From NCBI GenBank assembly GCA_914767715.1, contig OU612070.1, positions 5,041,501 to 5,105,500 of the forward strand: a stretch of DNA of 64,000 nt, given 5' to 3'. Numbering within the stretch: position 1 is the first letter of the stretch; every line of letters starts with the position of its first letter. The position numbers were made by a program, and so were the translations under genes. Positions 11,991 through 23,455 of this stretch are shown piece after piece. This DNA comes from Membranipora membranacea. Taxonomy: Eukaryota > Bryozoa > Gymnolaemata > Cheilostomatida > Membraniporidae. The notes beneath the pieces were generated by a model that was given only the letters and a program-made list of their open reading frames with translations, did no database searches and was not told the origin of the DNA.

Positions 11991-13204
11991 CTCAATGTTT
12001 GGTGTATAGACACTTATTTTATTCCATTTCCACCACTGTTCATGGCTAATGTTTATTACATAACATCTATTATAGAATTTTAGCAGATTAAATCCTTTAC
12101 AACAAAACCATAAAATCAACCCATGAAACAATTTGAGCATAATACCGCGTAACAGGTGCACTAGGTATATCAATTTCAGTGCGGTTGGTGTTGAAATGGT
12201 ACAACAGCCCACCCAGCCCCTCATCGACTGCATACGGCCGCGATTGCCATCCCGAACGCCATTAAGGGCTGGCTGTACATAATAGCTGGCAAATATCCCC
12301 TATATGGTGTGGAAATCCAAAGAGGTCAAAGTTTTAGCGGTCTATCATATACCTTTACAAGATGTTATCCTTAGCTAACCAAAGTTGTGGGGGGGGAACT
12401 CAATTTCTTTGTTTTGTAATATACTTGATTTTTTAAATTCAATGGTTAGTCGTGATGATTGAGAAGAAATAATGACCGCATACAGACTACACTCATCCAA
12501 TCTAACAGCGGGAAGGCTATTATATTCATTGCAATGCTTTGTGGGAAGATGACATTCTTACAAGAATACAATAATATGAAGAGCTTTGACGGGGTTGGGA
12601 GAAAATCTTTAACGATGTTGTATACTGATGAGAATTAAACCAAGTATTTATTATGGTATATTTCAGCAAGGTTATCTTGACCCGGTGTTCAACAGTTTTC
12701 TTATAAATTGAAGAATCCATACTAAATAAATTTTTTGAAGCATTATGTCAAACGATCCTTCAAATCATTGTATTTAACAAATGGATAACCTGGAATATTC
12801 CTAAAAAAAAAAAATGCTCGGTTTGATTCCAAGCGCAAGTAGCTTATATGTTATCATGGCCTTCGAGATGAGACAGTGTGGCGTGCAGGCAGGTACATTC
12901 ATCTACATATTCAAAATGTTCGGTACCATGATTTAGGCTCCAATGGGTACTAAGTATCAGCATTATATTTACAATTTACATTATATTTACATTTCTATGT
13001 CAGTTTTGCTCAATCAATGAGTTAGACAGAATATAGACCAATATGTCAAATATGCGTGTCAAATATAGCCCTTCCTAGTGGCCAGAAACGCTCTCAGAGC
13101 ATCAGCGGCCGGGTTCTATCCCGGACCCTTTTGGGGGATCACACTGTCCTCAAACCTCCATGTGGATCGCTCGGGAAGTTTGCACCCTCGGAGCATTGCG
13201 ATGG

Positions 13205-13575
13205 CGTGCAGTATCGCTGTAAATTGAAATCTTCAACTTTTGAATTTTGATTACTTGGCAAGTATGATATGCTGTTTAACTAATAATTCTATGCCATTTT
13301 TGCTTGATCAAAATAAGTGATGAGTTAGACAGAATATAGACAAAGTTGTTACCTGTGCTGCAGAAGCTTGCTGCTGCTATTCTGTATCAAATTCTGTAAA
13401 ATCTATAAAATTATCTGCATCAAAGGGAGATTACTCCGAAAAAACACATGCATCATTGCTTTTTCTACCACAGTGAGATGTCGTTGCGTCACAGTATTTA
13501 ATGAGCACACTTTTTGATAGGATATTCACTACAGTCTAGTGTTGCGTGTTTTGTCTATGGCCTCTCTTCAGCTTT
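13205..13575 (-). repeat. Right arm of long inverted repeat
   Basis: Partner of 10815-11255. The sequence immediately inside it (13065-13205) matches the terminal 200 bases of the hAT-like element at 50344 on the other strand, including the CTCTGAGAGCGTTTC segment next to GCCACTAGGAAGGGCT. Confidence 0.8.
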
Positions 13576-14062
13576 ATATAGTGTCCTGTCTAGGTTTCTT
13601 ATCCACAAAACTTCAGTTTTGTGTTTATGATAATTGCATGGGTATATGAAACAAAAGAAACCCATATCCAGTGACTCATAACACTTTTTGTCAAAAAATG
13701 TTTTTTTTTGGAAAATAGAAGAAATGGCTGAATTCAAGTCCTGTCTTCAACCAGATATGTGTCGTAAAACCAGTTGCGCATGTGCATATAACATTTTTTG
13801 AACATTTTTGCCTTCGTTGCTTGAAAAAAATAAAAATAAAATAAATTACACAAAAGCTAACTTTACCCATGCATGTCCAAGTTAAATCTGTAAGCTTCAG
13901 CGGGCAGGCGCGGCTAAGTGGCTAGTGGTCAGGAGGTTGGGGATAAATTATTAATTTTAATACCACAATATACCACAATTATATTGTTATTATTTTGTTA
14001 CGGTACATATTTATTACTACCCACAACCGCTACACCTGGATTATTTCGCACTGTGCTTCCAA

Positions 14063-14320
14063 GCTTCAGCGAGCCAGCAGTGCTGTGCGATTAGAGTGTT
14101 TGATCTTAGTCTAAGTGCTCAGACTCCAAGGCGCAGGGAGTTACTTGCGCAAACTATCAAACACCTCTAGAAGAGGAGTTTGATAGTTTGCGCAAGTAAC
14201 TCCCTGCGCCTTGGAGTCTGAGCACTTAGACAAGTTTGATCTCAGCCCGAGAGGCCTGAGTTTAAATTCCGATGAGGCAAGATTAAAAAAAGCAAGGATG
14301 AGCATGATAAAGACCCCTAA
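14063..14320 (+). repeat. tRNA-derived SINE, split by a 127-bp hairpin element
   Basis: With the hairpin insertion (14107-14233) and one copy of its target duplication left out, the sequence reads as a tRNA-like head. An A-box-like segment lies around TGTGCGATTAGAGTG and a B-box-like GAGTTTAAATTCC follows near 14260, with an A-rich stretch after it. A second partial head begins at 13896 with the same AAGCTTCAGCG start. The assignment rests on the two promoter boxes and is moderate. Confidence 0.5.
14107..14233. mobile_element. 127-bp hairpin MITE of the TAGTCTAAGT family
   Basis: A near-perfect palindrome made of two copies of the TAGTCTAAGTGCTCAGAC terminus joined by a six-base loop. It is flanked by GTTTGATCT on both sides (14098-14106 and 14234-14242), a 9-bp target duplication. 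The same terminus bounds the 5-kb RecQ-carrying element at 40405-45458, so this is its minimal derivative. Confidence 0.9.
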
Positions 14321-15069
14321 CTTTTTATATAATATATAATATTACTATACCACAATTATAACATTTTTGTTGCGCTATACTCTATGGCTTTATTGACTGA
14401 GAATAATTGTGGGGAAGTTCTGCCACATAATAGGACAACGATACTCAGGCTATCTACCTCATAGGTGGTATGGATAGGACATTTTAATTTTAATTTGCAC
14501 TTATAATGACATCGCCAATTGGCCAGCCATCATAAACACAATCAAGAACCTGAGTGTATGTCATCCACACCCCTGAAGTTTTGTGGCGTTTAGGATCGCG
14601 GCATTTCTTGTGAAGTCTATGGTTTTAACACATCTATAATTCAGATGAGAATGAATATTAAACAAAATGCCAAATTAATAAAATAATGAGACTGATCATG
14701 CCGGATGCCAATTGCTATGAAAACAGCCTGACCATAGCAAACCTACCAGAGCTCTCTGTCTGTCTCGAAATTACTTGTCTACGTTATGTAGCAAGAGTAA
14801 ACTAGCCATTTATATCCCCAACAAAAGCTGCCATAAAAATATAGCACTGACAAGGCTGCAAACTCTTCTCTCTAGAGTAGATCTGCTCATTTTCCAATTA
14901 GACTTTCTACTCTTTTGCTTTTCAAAATATAGTGTGGTAATCTAGCTCGTTGTATCAGACTTTTTTGTCTCATTAAATTGACACTGTGCTAAAAGTATTA
15001 TGATCGTTGGTATATGGCATCTGGTATACCCAAGAGCCCTTTACTTTTTGGGTCTCAACGCAAAGAATC

Positions 15070-15420
15070 TTTATGAGCGCAAGGAGGGCCCCAGCCCTTC
15101 GCACTTGGCCCAGATTGGATGCGGGGGAGCTGAACGCGCAAGGAGGGCCCCAGCCCTTCGCAGCGTGGCCCAGATTGGATGCGGGAGAAGCTGAACGCCC
15201 AAGGAGTGCCCCAGCCCTTCGCAGCGTGGCCCAGATTGGATGCGGGAGAAGCTGAACGCCCAAGGAGGGCCCCAGCCCTTCGCAGCGTGGCCCAGATTGG
15301 ATGCGGGGGAAGAACTCGCCCCCTTTTCAATGCCCAGATTTGATACGGGGAAGAACTCGCCCCCTTTTCAATGCCCAGATTCGATGCGGGGAAGAACTCG
15401 CTCCCACTTGCGCCCCCACT
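15070..15420 (+). repeat. GC-rich minisatellite, 59-base then 43-base units
   Basis: Four head-to-tail units of about 59 bases carrying AGGGCCCCAGCCCTTCGCAG and GGCCCAGATTGGATGCGGG are followed by two and a half 43-base units carrying AAGAACTCGCCCCCTTTTCA. The two unit types share the CCCAGATT-GATGCGGG segment. Open frames across it are repeat artefacts. Confidence 0.85.
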
Positions 15421-15427
15421 TGCCCCC

Positions 15428-15845
15428 ACAGAAGTAAGTGAGAGTAAGCGGAAGTAAGTGAGAGCAAGCGGAAGTAAGTGAGAGCAAGCGGAAGTAAGTG
15501 AGAGCAAGCGGAAGTAAGTAAGAGCAAGCGTAAGTGGTTGAGAGCAAGCGGAAGTAAGTGAGAGCAAGCAGAAGTAAGTGTAGGCAAGCGGAAGTAAGTG
15601 AGACCAAGCGGATGTAAGTGTAGGCAAGCGGAAGTAAGTGTAGGCAAGCGGAAGTAAGTGTAGGCAGACGGAAGTAAGTGTTGGCAAGCGGGAGTAAGTG
15701 TAGGCAAGCGGAAGTAAGTGTAGGCAGGCGGAAGTAAGTGTAGGCAGGCGGAAGTGAGTGAGAGCAAGCGGAAGTAAGTGTAGGTAAGCGGAAGTAAGTG
15801 TAGGCAATTGAATGTAAGTGAACCAAGTGTAGGTAAGTTGAAGTG
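15428..15845 (+). repeat. 20-base minisatellite, GAAGTAAGTGAGAGCAAGCG
   Basis: About 20 tandem copies with unit variants (TAGGCAAGCG in place of GAGCAAGCG). The minus strand is stop-free in all three frames, giving open frames of 146-250 codons rich in Leu, Thr and Tyr that should not be taken as genes. Confidence 0.9.
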
Positions 15846-16391
15846 AAGAAGGATGTAGGCAAGTTTAATTAAGTAAATAGGTCGTTAGTGATTGAAGGCA
15901 GTTAAGAAAGGGACAGAGGGATAGCAAAGAATGTAGTGCAGGCAACTAAGTCTTGAAAAGTGACACAAGAAGGCAGGTAGAGATGGTTGTAAGTGAAGAT
16001 AGATGGTTGTGTTGAGAATATGCAGGTAGATTTGTGTGATCAGAGATGATCAGTTTATTATAGAGTTCTTGATGGAGTCCCTGGTAAACAGCATTGTTCA
16101 AATAAAAGATTGTGATTGAGCTGGCTGGGAGTCTTCTCTCTTAATTGTATGTTGATGATTTGTAACGTTTTTTACTTTTTATTAAATGTTTATTGAAAAG
16201 CAATCTTCCTATTATGCCAAGATAAAACAAAAATAAATAAATATGGAATGAATAAATAACGAAGAAATATGGAGGATAAAGACTAACAATGAAAATGGTT
16301 ATGTTTTAGACATGTAATAAATGAATGCATATTGTCGGAATAACTTTAAATTGTTTGCAGACCTGATATGTTGCGGAAGGCTAAATGAAAA

Positions 16392-17095
16392 TTATAGAAA
16401 GATTGCAAAGAAAATTGTTTGATGGAGGTTTAAGATAATGCGTTTTCTATCACCACCTTTAAAAATAGGTGTGACTCTAGCTGATTTCCATTCTTTTGGG
16501 AAAACTCCTTCAACCAAAAATCTATTTATCATGTCAGTAAGGATGTCAACGATATAGGGGAATGTTTTTCTCAGTATTTTCACTGAAATATTATCAGAAC
16601 CAGTAGATTTATTGTTAGAGGTACTAGACATGTATTTGATACAGTCTGATGGTGTCAAATGCGGAATTGGGTTCATTTTCGCTTTTGTGAGAGGGTCCAT
16701 TCTGGCATGAAGAGTTGGCAATTTACTAGTCAAAACATCTGCAATAGTAGTGAAGTGAGTGTTCAAAGTCTCTGCATTTAGGTCCGACACTGAATCAGAA
16801 CATCTTTTCGGATTGACGTTCAAAGCATCCCATAACGGTTTTGTATTATGTGAGTCACTATTTTTGACTAGGTCCTCCATGTGCAATTTCTTTTTCTTAC
16901 GGAACAAGTTTGTCACTGGATTTCTTTTGATACGATTGATTTGAATGTATCCAGCAACTTAATCTCCCTTCTCACTTCATCATCCATCCACACTGGAAGG
17001 ATTTTTGACTTAACAAATCTGGATTTTACTTTAACTAGTTGGTTGACAAGTTCCATGAAATTGCTCTGAAACATTATCAGAGCAAATTTGTGCAC
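16392..17095 (-). pseudogene. LINE reverse-transcriptase remnant (5' part of RT)
   Basis: Two minus-strand frames joined by a frameshift near 16913 read as the linker and start of a non-LTR retrotransposon reverse transcriptase. Seen are the STGSDNISVKILRKTFP motif, which precedes the RT core in jockey/CR1-type LINEs, and FPKEWKSARVTPIFKGGDR, the conserved WK-A-V-P-F-KGGD segment. The catalytic YxDD part is absent. It is an inactive fragment. Confidence 0.8.
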
Positions 17096-17735
17096 ATTGA
17101 TTATACTTCCTTTATGCAGAATCTAGATTAGTCAGTAATGTCAATACTGCAGAATAATGTCATAGCATAGACCCAAAATTAGTAAACAAGCTAATCGACA
17201 TACTGAGCAGCAATGGAAATAAATATGCAAAACACTTTTATGGTCAAGGTGCCACTTATGGCCTCGTTAATTCAACAAAGTATCAAAAACATATTGCTAG
17301 GATATTGTTATGGTTTTGTCATTCAATGGCTCCTTTAAAATGAATAAATTATCGCTTCACTATGATGAGTCGTTGAAAAAAGCAAGCTACAAGTGTTATT
17401 GTAATGGATCCGATATGCATTTCAATTTGATTAATGAAGAGAAAATAAATCTACCTGGAGTTGTTGTGACATGGGCAAGTCTTTAGAGTAGGTAATTGAA
17501 GGGATGGTTTCTCATTCAATGGCGTTTACTCCATTCGTAGGTTTAGGTCAACATGGCTGCAAATGGAGGAGATTTGAGTCAGTTGCAAGAATGGTGTGGC
17601 AGGAACCGCCTTTAGTTGAAATGCAATCATGCAAACAAACTAGCTCAGTTTTCATTCTTAACAAGACCCGACAATCCCTTCTCGTAGTGTCGCACTAACA
17701 TTCCTATACAGCAGTAACCCTCTGAATGCACTCTA

Positions 17736-17977
17736 CCCTACAGGAAGAAATGTTTGGTGGGAATTAAATTTCGCGATTTTGGTGACCTAGAAAATCGCTA
17801 ATAATTTATTCCACCAAAAAATTGATCCAAAATGGAAGAAAAATAGAAAAAATCCGAAAAAAAGTTAAATTCTCTTTTTAGCGAGTGGACAACTTCGCTA
17901 AACTTTTATTCCTCTAAATCACCCATGAGAGGGCAACTCGCGAAATTAAGTTCCACCAAACATTTCTTCCTGTAGGG
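17736..17977. mobile_element. 242-bp MITE with TA target duplication
   Basis: The ends are CCCTACAGGAAGAAATGTTTGGTGG and its complement (about 27 bases, near perfect). The dinucleotide TA flanks both sides, as for Tc1/mariner-type elements. There is partial internal symmetry and no coding capacity. Confidence 0.8.
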
Positions 17978-19300
17978 TAATTGTTGTTTGTGATTCAAAA
18001 TTTATATCTTATTTTGTATTATTATATGTACTTAAATTCTGCCAATGATAGATAGCACTGAATGTATTATTGTTCGCCAAGTAGAAGTTGTCTGCATATC
18101 ACCAACAGTAAAATAAGAATGTGGTGAGAATCCGCACTCGGCTAACGAAAAAAAGCAGTCGATTCTCATTTCAAATTTTTTTTACATTTTAAGGACATCA
18201 TGCACATCATAGACTTCAATCGTCAGGCATCGTAATGCACCGAGCCAAGTAAGATCACTACCTTATGTATCACGTTATGCTTACAGCTACATTATACCTG
18301 TAAATGTGGTCAGTAGATGGCTATTGGCCAGCTTGTTAATCTTGAAAGCAATAAATTTTATACTGGACCTTTCTACACAATAATGAATGTGTTTCAGTTA
18401 AAAGAATTTTATCCTGTTAATTTCATCACAGTGCAAAGCTGACTCAATTTTCTTCCAGATTCACTGAGTATGAGTCTGAGTCTGAGTCTGTTCACACAAC
18501 ACAAAATCAAAAACCTTGCAGGCTCGGTAACAAATACTAGGTTACCTACTTCAGCTTGACTGAAATAAGGATTCTAGAAGCACCTAATGGGATTGAATTC
18601 AAAATAAATGTAATTAGTTTTGACACAAATTGTTTATCTTTCGGTTTAGGCTTACCAGTATAAGAAGTTGAAACCAGATGACGCTGACAGGTTGTAAGGA
18701 CAGCAGGGCAATTCTAGAACCCTTTTATCACAAGTTTAGTTCCGACATCATGGAGAGGCAACGGCTATTTATTGCTTTTTTTTTTCAACGGCCAGAGTCA
18801 ATGCTTCGGTAGAAGCGTGTCTCAGTCAAATGTCATTGCTCCGTACAATGACTATACCAATCTATCTAATGTGACACCTAGAAGTTAAAAATTATGTGAT
18901 CACAGTGAGGAACAAAGACTCAAAAACAGCTCTTTTGTCCCACTTTTTTAATTTTTAAGTCACATTATTTCAATCTCAAATACTAGCTAGTCTAAATAAG
19001 TACCGTATCAAATCTAACTAGTTCACGTGAAACAAGTTTATTACAGATGTCAACCAGATTCAGTGTTGAAACTTATCAGAGCAAAAGTATTACCTTGACT
19101 GTAATAAGATAAAGGCGGACAACAAACTCTCTGCTGTGTTCAGGTTGTAGGTCTCTTGACTTGCCTGCAGCTCTGATATCGGGCGATCACTGCCTCTGAG
19201 CAGTTTTCCTTAAAACATATTATATTATATTATTATATTATATTATATTAAATTATATTATATCAAGGAACAAGAATACAAGTTTTTTACACAACATTCA
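17978..19300. other. Intergenic, nothing recognised
   Basis: Contains a short GAGTCT repeat near 18470-18490 and a TATTA-rich microsatellite at 19216-19263. There is no supported exon. Confidence 0.4.
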
Positions 19301-19439
19301 ATTGTTCTCTTTTGGAATCAAAGCCATATATTGCATTGTGACAATGGCAATTAAATTTGGCAATGAGAAAATTATTGCATTTATGCAGTTTGGAGAAAAA
19401 GCTTTGTGCAGCACGAAGCTACTTCCACACCGTATGTTA

Positions 19440-19934
19440 CTACTGATTGATCAGGAGAAAATTGAAAAGTATCAGCGGCTCTGTCTACGTATCATGTTGC
19501 CTAATATCGATGGCAGCGAAAACAGACAAATATTTGCTGGCCTTGATGGTATCAACGTGTGCTAGAACGTATTTGCTGTGGCGACGTTAATAGAGTCAAG
19601 ACTGAGCCATACCACCTGCTCCACAAATACACAAACACTCACCGAGTTTCTGCACACAGCGGCAGATATATTCAGGCAAAAACCCGCACAGCCCTACTAT
19701 CAAAAAGCCTTTTCTATAGGTTTTTCTAGTTAAAGTGTCATACTTTCTTTCTTTTACCTGACCAGACCATTTTTTATATTTTGCCTGTATGTAATTCATG
19801 AAATACGAATAATGTCATCATGATAGATAGATAATTACTTTTAGTTTTCGCTCCTTTTTCTATTAACATGATCTTATTTGCTCCGGCATTGATCGGTTAT
19901 TAAAGTGCATACATAACATAACATAACATAACAT
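19440..19934 (+). pseudogene. 5'-truncated LINE 3' end with ATAAC tail
   Basis: The reading frame (one frameshift near 19565) resembles the C-terminal tail after LINE reverse transcriptase: IEKYQRLCLRIMLPNI, then YHLLHKYTNTHRVSAHSGR and a Phe-rich stop. The copy ends in a short CATAACATAACATAACATAA tail near 19910-19932, typical of LINEs with microsatellite 3' ends. 5' truncation is the usual outcome of target-primed insertion. Confidence 0.65.
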
Positions 19935-22380
19935 TATCCATTTTAGAAATACTCCGCCGATGAAATTTCTTTCTGCAGTGTCTCGTTTTAGAGAACTTTT
20001 CTCCACCATTATAATGACAGTACAATTCTGTCATATAACATGTTTCTGCTCTTGGCTACAAGTATGACATATCATATCCATTCATACCTAACAAGTGCAA
20101 TTACATAAGCATTGATTGTCCTGGAAAGTTGATCAAGGCTTTGAGTGGACCAGTTGATTCCAATCACAAGAATCTGTAAGAAATTGTACCATCTAGGCTC
20201 TATTTTTTTCATGCTTCTGTAATCCTATAATATATGGTGAGATATTAATTCTACCAGCTAATTCATTTATTTTCCAGGATTTTAGGATATTCACCATTTG
20301 TGAGAATGATGCCCAAAATAATTATGTTGCGACACCGCAAAGAAGTGATCATATGTGGTGTGGTTATTTATACACCTAAATTATGGTCTTGTTTAACCGG
20401 TTATTGATAATTCTAAAGTCACATCATTGTGAATGGAATATACGAGTTCGTCGATAATTTTGGATAAAAAATATAAGAAAACTAAAAAATTGAGGGTTTA
20501 ATAGGGTACTGGAGCTGTGTTTTATTGTCATGTATGCCTTAGTTTTACTTCCTGTTAGATAGAATACAAGTAGGTACAGTGTGAGTTTGTTATAATGTCT
20601 TACCTTTGAATAGTTTGGCGAGTAATATTATTAGACAGCTTCACAATCCTTTCAGTGACAGATATGTAAGGATATGATATGTAAGTTTATACCATTGCGA
20701 ATTATCCAACACCTTTCAGCATGCCATACCCAAGATCTGAACTGAAATACACACGGACAAGTTAATACAATATAGTAGGCTTAACTGCGGACACATTAGA
20801 TATCTTAGCTTAATTGCAGGGCAGGGAAGGAGTCTGAAGTATGAACCCTTTGATTAATAAATGCTTTGCCTTGTCGTGTCAAAGCAGTAGTCTTATCCGT
20901 GGTGTTTTTTAAATATCAATGGCTGCACACAAAATATATTTTGTATTCACAACATAAGCCTGTTTATACGTCAGGCGCTGGAATCTTGGCTATATAAATT
21001 ACACCCATCATCAAAAAATTGTAAGTTCATCAGCTTGGGTTTGATGATGGCGTTATAGATTGGGTTTAGTATGAAACTGTTAGACATCTTACCTTAGTGT
21101 TCCATGAGCCAACGGTCCAACCATCCATTACTACCAAGTAGACAGCTATATGAGCCATGTGAACTAGGGATTAGCTCAACGAGTAGTTGTGCATTTCAGC
21201 CACCTGCATCAGTTGACACCAGCAGATATTCTGACCTACTTGGGCAATATTTGTATATTAAACTTTGTTGTGTGATTTGTGCTATTATAGCAATGTTCCG
21301 AAGAGATGAATTGAGGGATTGATCGTAATATTAGTGCTGTTTATTAGAGAGACTGTGCTATCTTGTTCTTTCACAAATATAGTGTTTACTCATGCATGTG
21401 CATTTTTTAAAATAGCAAAAATAACTACCTCTGCATAGCCGTGAAAAAAAGATTACGGATGCTTTAGAAAAAAGACAGAGGTCTACCTTCGGTATAAAGG
21501 AAACATTTTTTGAGGATATATTTTTATTAATTGATTTTCATTGTCAGATCTTGGTTTTTTTGTACGGCAGAAGTTCACCTTCCCATGTCAGGAATTTGCA
21601 GAGCTGACTTGTTGAGAACAGGCTTTTTTAAGGATGATTTAGATTTGTTTTCTATTACATCGAGTACTGTTTGCAACTTTTTAAAGTTTATTGGTTTGAC
21701 GATGTGAAGCAATGAACACTATTTTTATTAATTTATGTTCATGGATACAGAGTTCTTATCTAAAATGAGAAAAAATAGAAAAAAATTCACATCTCTAGTG
21801 ATCGAAAGACTATTGCGAAGGTAAACATAAGGTTATCCAAAATTATGACTTTTCCTCTGATGGTACTGATAAAATTAAATAGTGTAATCGGCTGCAAGAA
21901 GCGTGTAATGTCTAATTATAAGCAGCTTGCAATAAAAGGGGCGGAACTTTGACCTCTAAATAAACAGTTTTCTCTCACGATGCTGTAAACACTCGCACAT
22001 GTGCAAGCTTGAAATAAAATTATTTCATTTATTAATTGCATATGCAAACAAAGTTCTTGCCTGTCTACATCTTTCCACAAACTTGTACTCTTCATTATGT
22101 ATCATGTATCATCAATCTTATGTATCATGTATCATGTATCATCAATCTAATGTAACCATATTCTCATTCTCATTTACTGAATAGGAAATAAAGTTCATAT
22201 TATTATTATATATATTATTATTATTATTATTCGGACGCCTGTTCCCGGTGCGTAAAGTTGGTTTTTATTTCTATATAGTTTACTGCCTGTAGCCTACCAG
22301 ATGTGTTAAAAAAAAGACAAAAAAAAACGATGCCTGCGCCATTTTGCTCTCTGTTTGTAGGCAGGTTGGAATACACATTG
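19935..22380. other. Intergenic; one possible isolated exon-like frame
   Basis: An open frame at 21104-21322 follows a CTTAG acceptor-like site and reads as a Ser/Pro-rich segment (PLLPSRQLYEPCELG). No partner exon is found, so it is left unannotated. TATCATGTATCATCAATC microsatellite units lie at 22100-22150 and an ATT-rich tract at 22200-22230. Confidence 0.35.
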
Positions 22381-23455
22381 GGGTCAAACTCAATGAGAAG
22401 ACATGGATTACTAAGAAAATCAAGGATATGATATAAAGGAAACAAGATGCACATGCAGATGGAAATCAAAAACTTTATCACAAACTGAAAAATAAAATCT
22501 TGAAGGAAATAAAAAAAAGTTATAACAAACTCCTTTCAGAAAATCCAACAACTCCCTAGCTAAAGAACCTGCAAACGCTTGGCATGACATTAAGAAATTA
22601 AGTGGATTACAATCTAACTAACGATAGTCAAATACGTTCTTTGCTAGATTTGCAAAGCCTAATAACCAAAAACCATGTCACGCTGATATCCGTACAACTC
22701 AAGCTGCTCCTACTTTTGACATTGATGAGGATACTATGCAAAAAGTCTGAAGCGACTCAACGCTCAAAAAGGTGCTGGACCTGACAAAAGTTATCCCTAA
22801 AGTTCTCAAAACCTGTGCTTCTGGATTATCACTAACTTATACTCCCACTCAATTGAAACTTAAACTACACCTTCGATCTGGAAGACTGCTACAATCAAAC
22901 CACTACCAAAAGTAAACAATCCGGAACAACTGCAATAATACCGTCCTATTTCTCTGACTAGCTGCCTGGTGAAAGTATTAGTGAGACTTATGAAGACCTA
23001 CATCTCAGACCACATTCCCTTGGATAAATTTCATTTTGCTTATCGCTCACATCGTTCAACCCAGGATGCAGTGCTCTGCCTCACTACAATGTTACTAGCT
23101 TTGACAAACAAGCTTCTAATTATTCACGAAACCAATACCTAGATTTTTCTTCGGCCTTTAACACTATCATCTTCAGCCATCTCACCTAAACTACAACATC
23201 TGGACTGTGATGTAACAGGATGGATAACCAGTTTCCTCAGTGGTCGAGTTCAGAGAACGTTAGTTGATGTCTCAGCCTATGGTCACTATTACAGGCACTC
23301 CCCAGGGTTCTGTGTTAGGTCCTCTTTTGTTTTCTGTTTACACTTATGGAATTAGATCTCAAACTAGTAATGTCACTAAAATATATTACGCAGACAACAC
23401 TTGTGTAATAGGATGTATTTCTGATCGAGTATTATTTTTTGGGAAGTAGATAGAA
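22380..23455 (+). pseudogene. Decayed LINE reverse transcriptase
   Basis: Pieces of one RT are spread over several frames: a Lys-rich linker with LYHKLKNKILKEIKKSYNKL, a GAGPDK-like start followed by IPKVLKTCA, a PISLTSCLVKVLVRLMKTYIS block, HFAYRSHRSTQDAVLCLTT, then TPQGSVLGPLLFSVY and the active-site relic YYADNT (normally YADD). Stops and frameshifts are frequent, so it is dead. The motif order fits CR1/L2-like LINEs. Confidence 0.8.

Larger units (their letters stand above)
10529..14621. mobile_element. P-like DNA transposon, 4.1 kb, non-autonomous, with nested elements
   Basis: The left end reads CATAGACTTAATGATGAACC and the right end, on the other strand, CATAGACTTCACAAG. The element is flanked by GTTTTAAC on both sides (10521-10528 and 14622-14629), an 8-bp target duplication. 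The left terminus matches the THAP-bearing element at 57277 (CATAGACTTAAT followed by CCTAGACAGGACA). Inside are long inverted arms (10815-11255 against 13205-13575), a GC-rich patch, a SINE and a 127-bp hairpin insertion. No transposase is readable, so mobility would have depended on a partner in trans. Confidence 0.7.

Noticed and set aside
15055-15862. Minus-strand open frames of 146, 164 and 250 codons rich in Leu, Thr, Tyr
   Set aside because: They are the three stop-free frames of a 20-base minisatellite. All frames are open at once and no domain is present.
17504-17698. Short ATG frame with a second ATG reading MAANGGDLSQLQEWCGR
   Set aside because: Looks like a possible first exon, but no donor or downstream exon could be linked.
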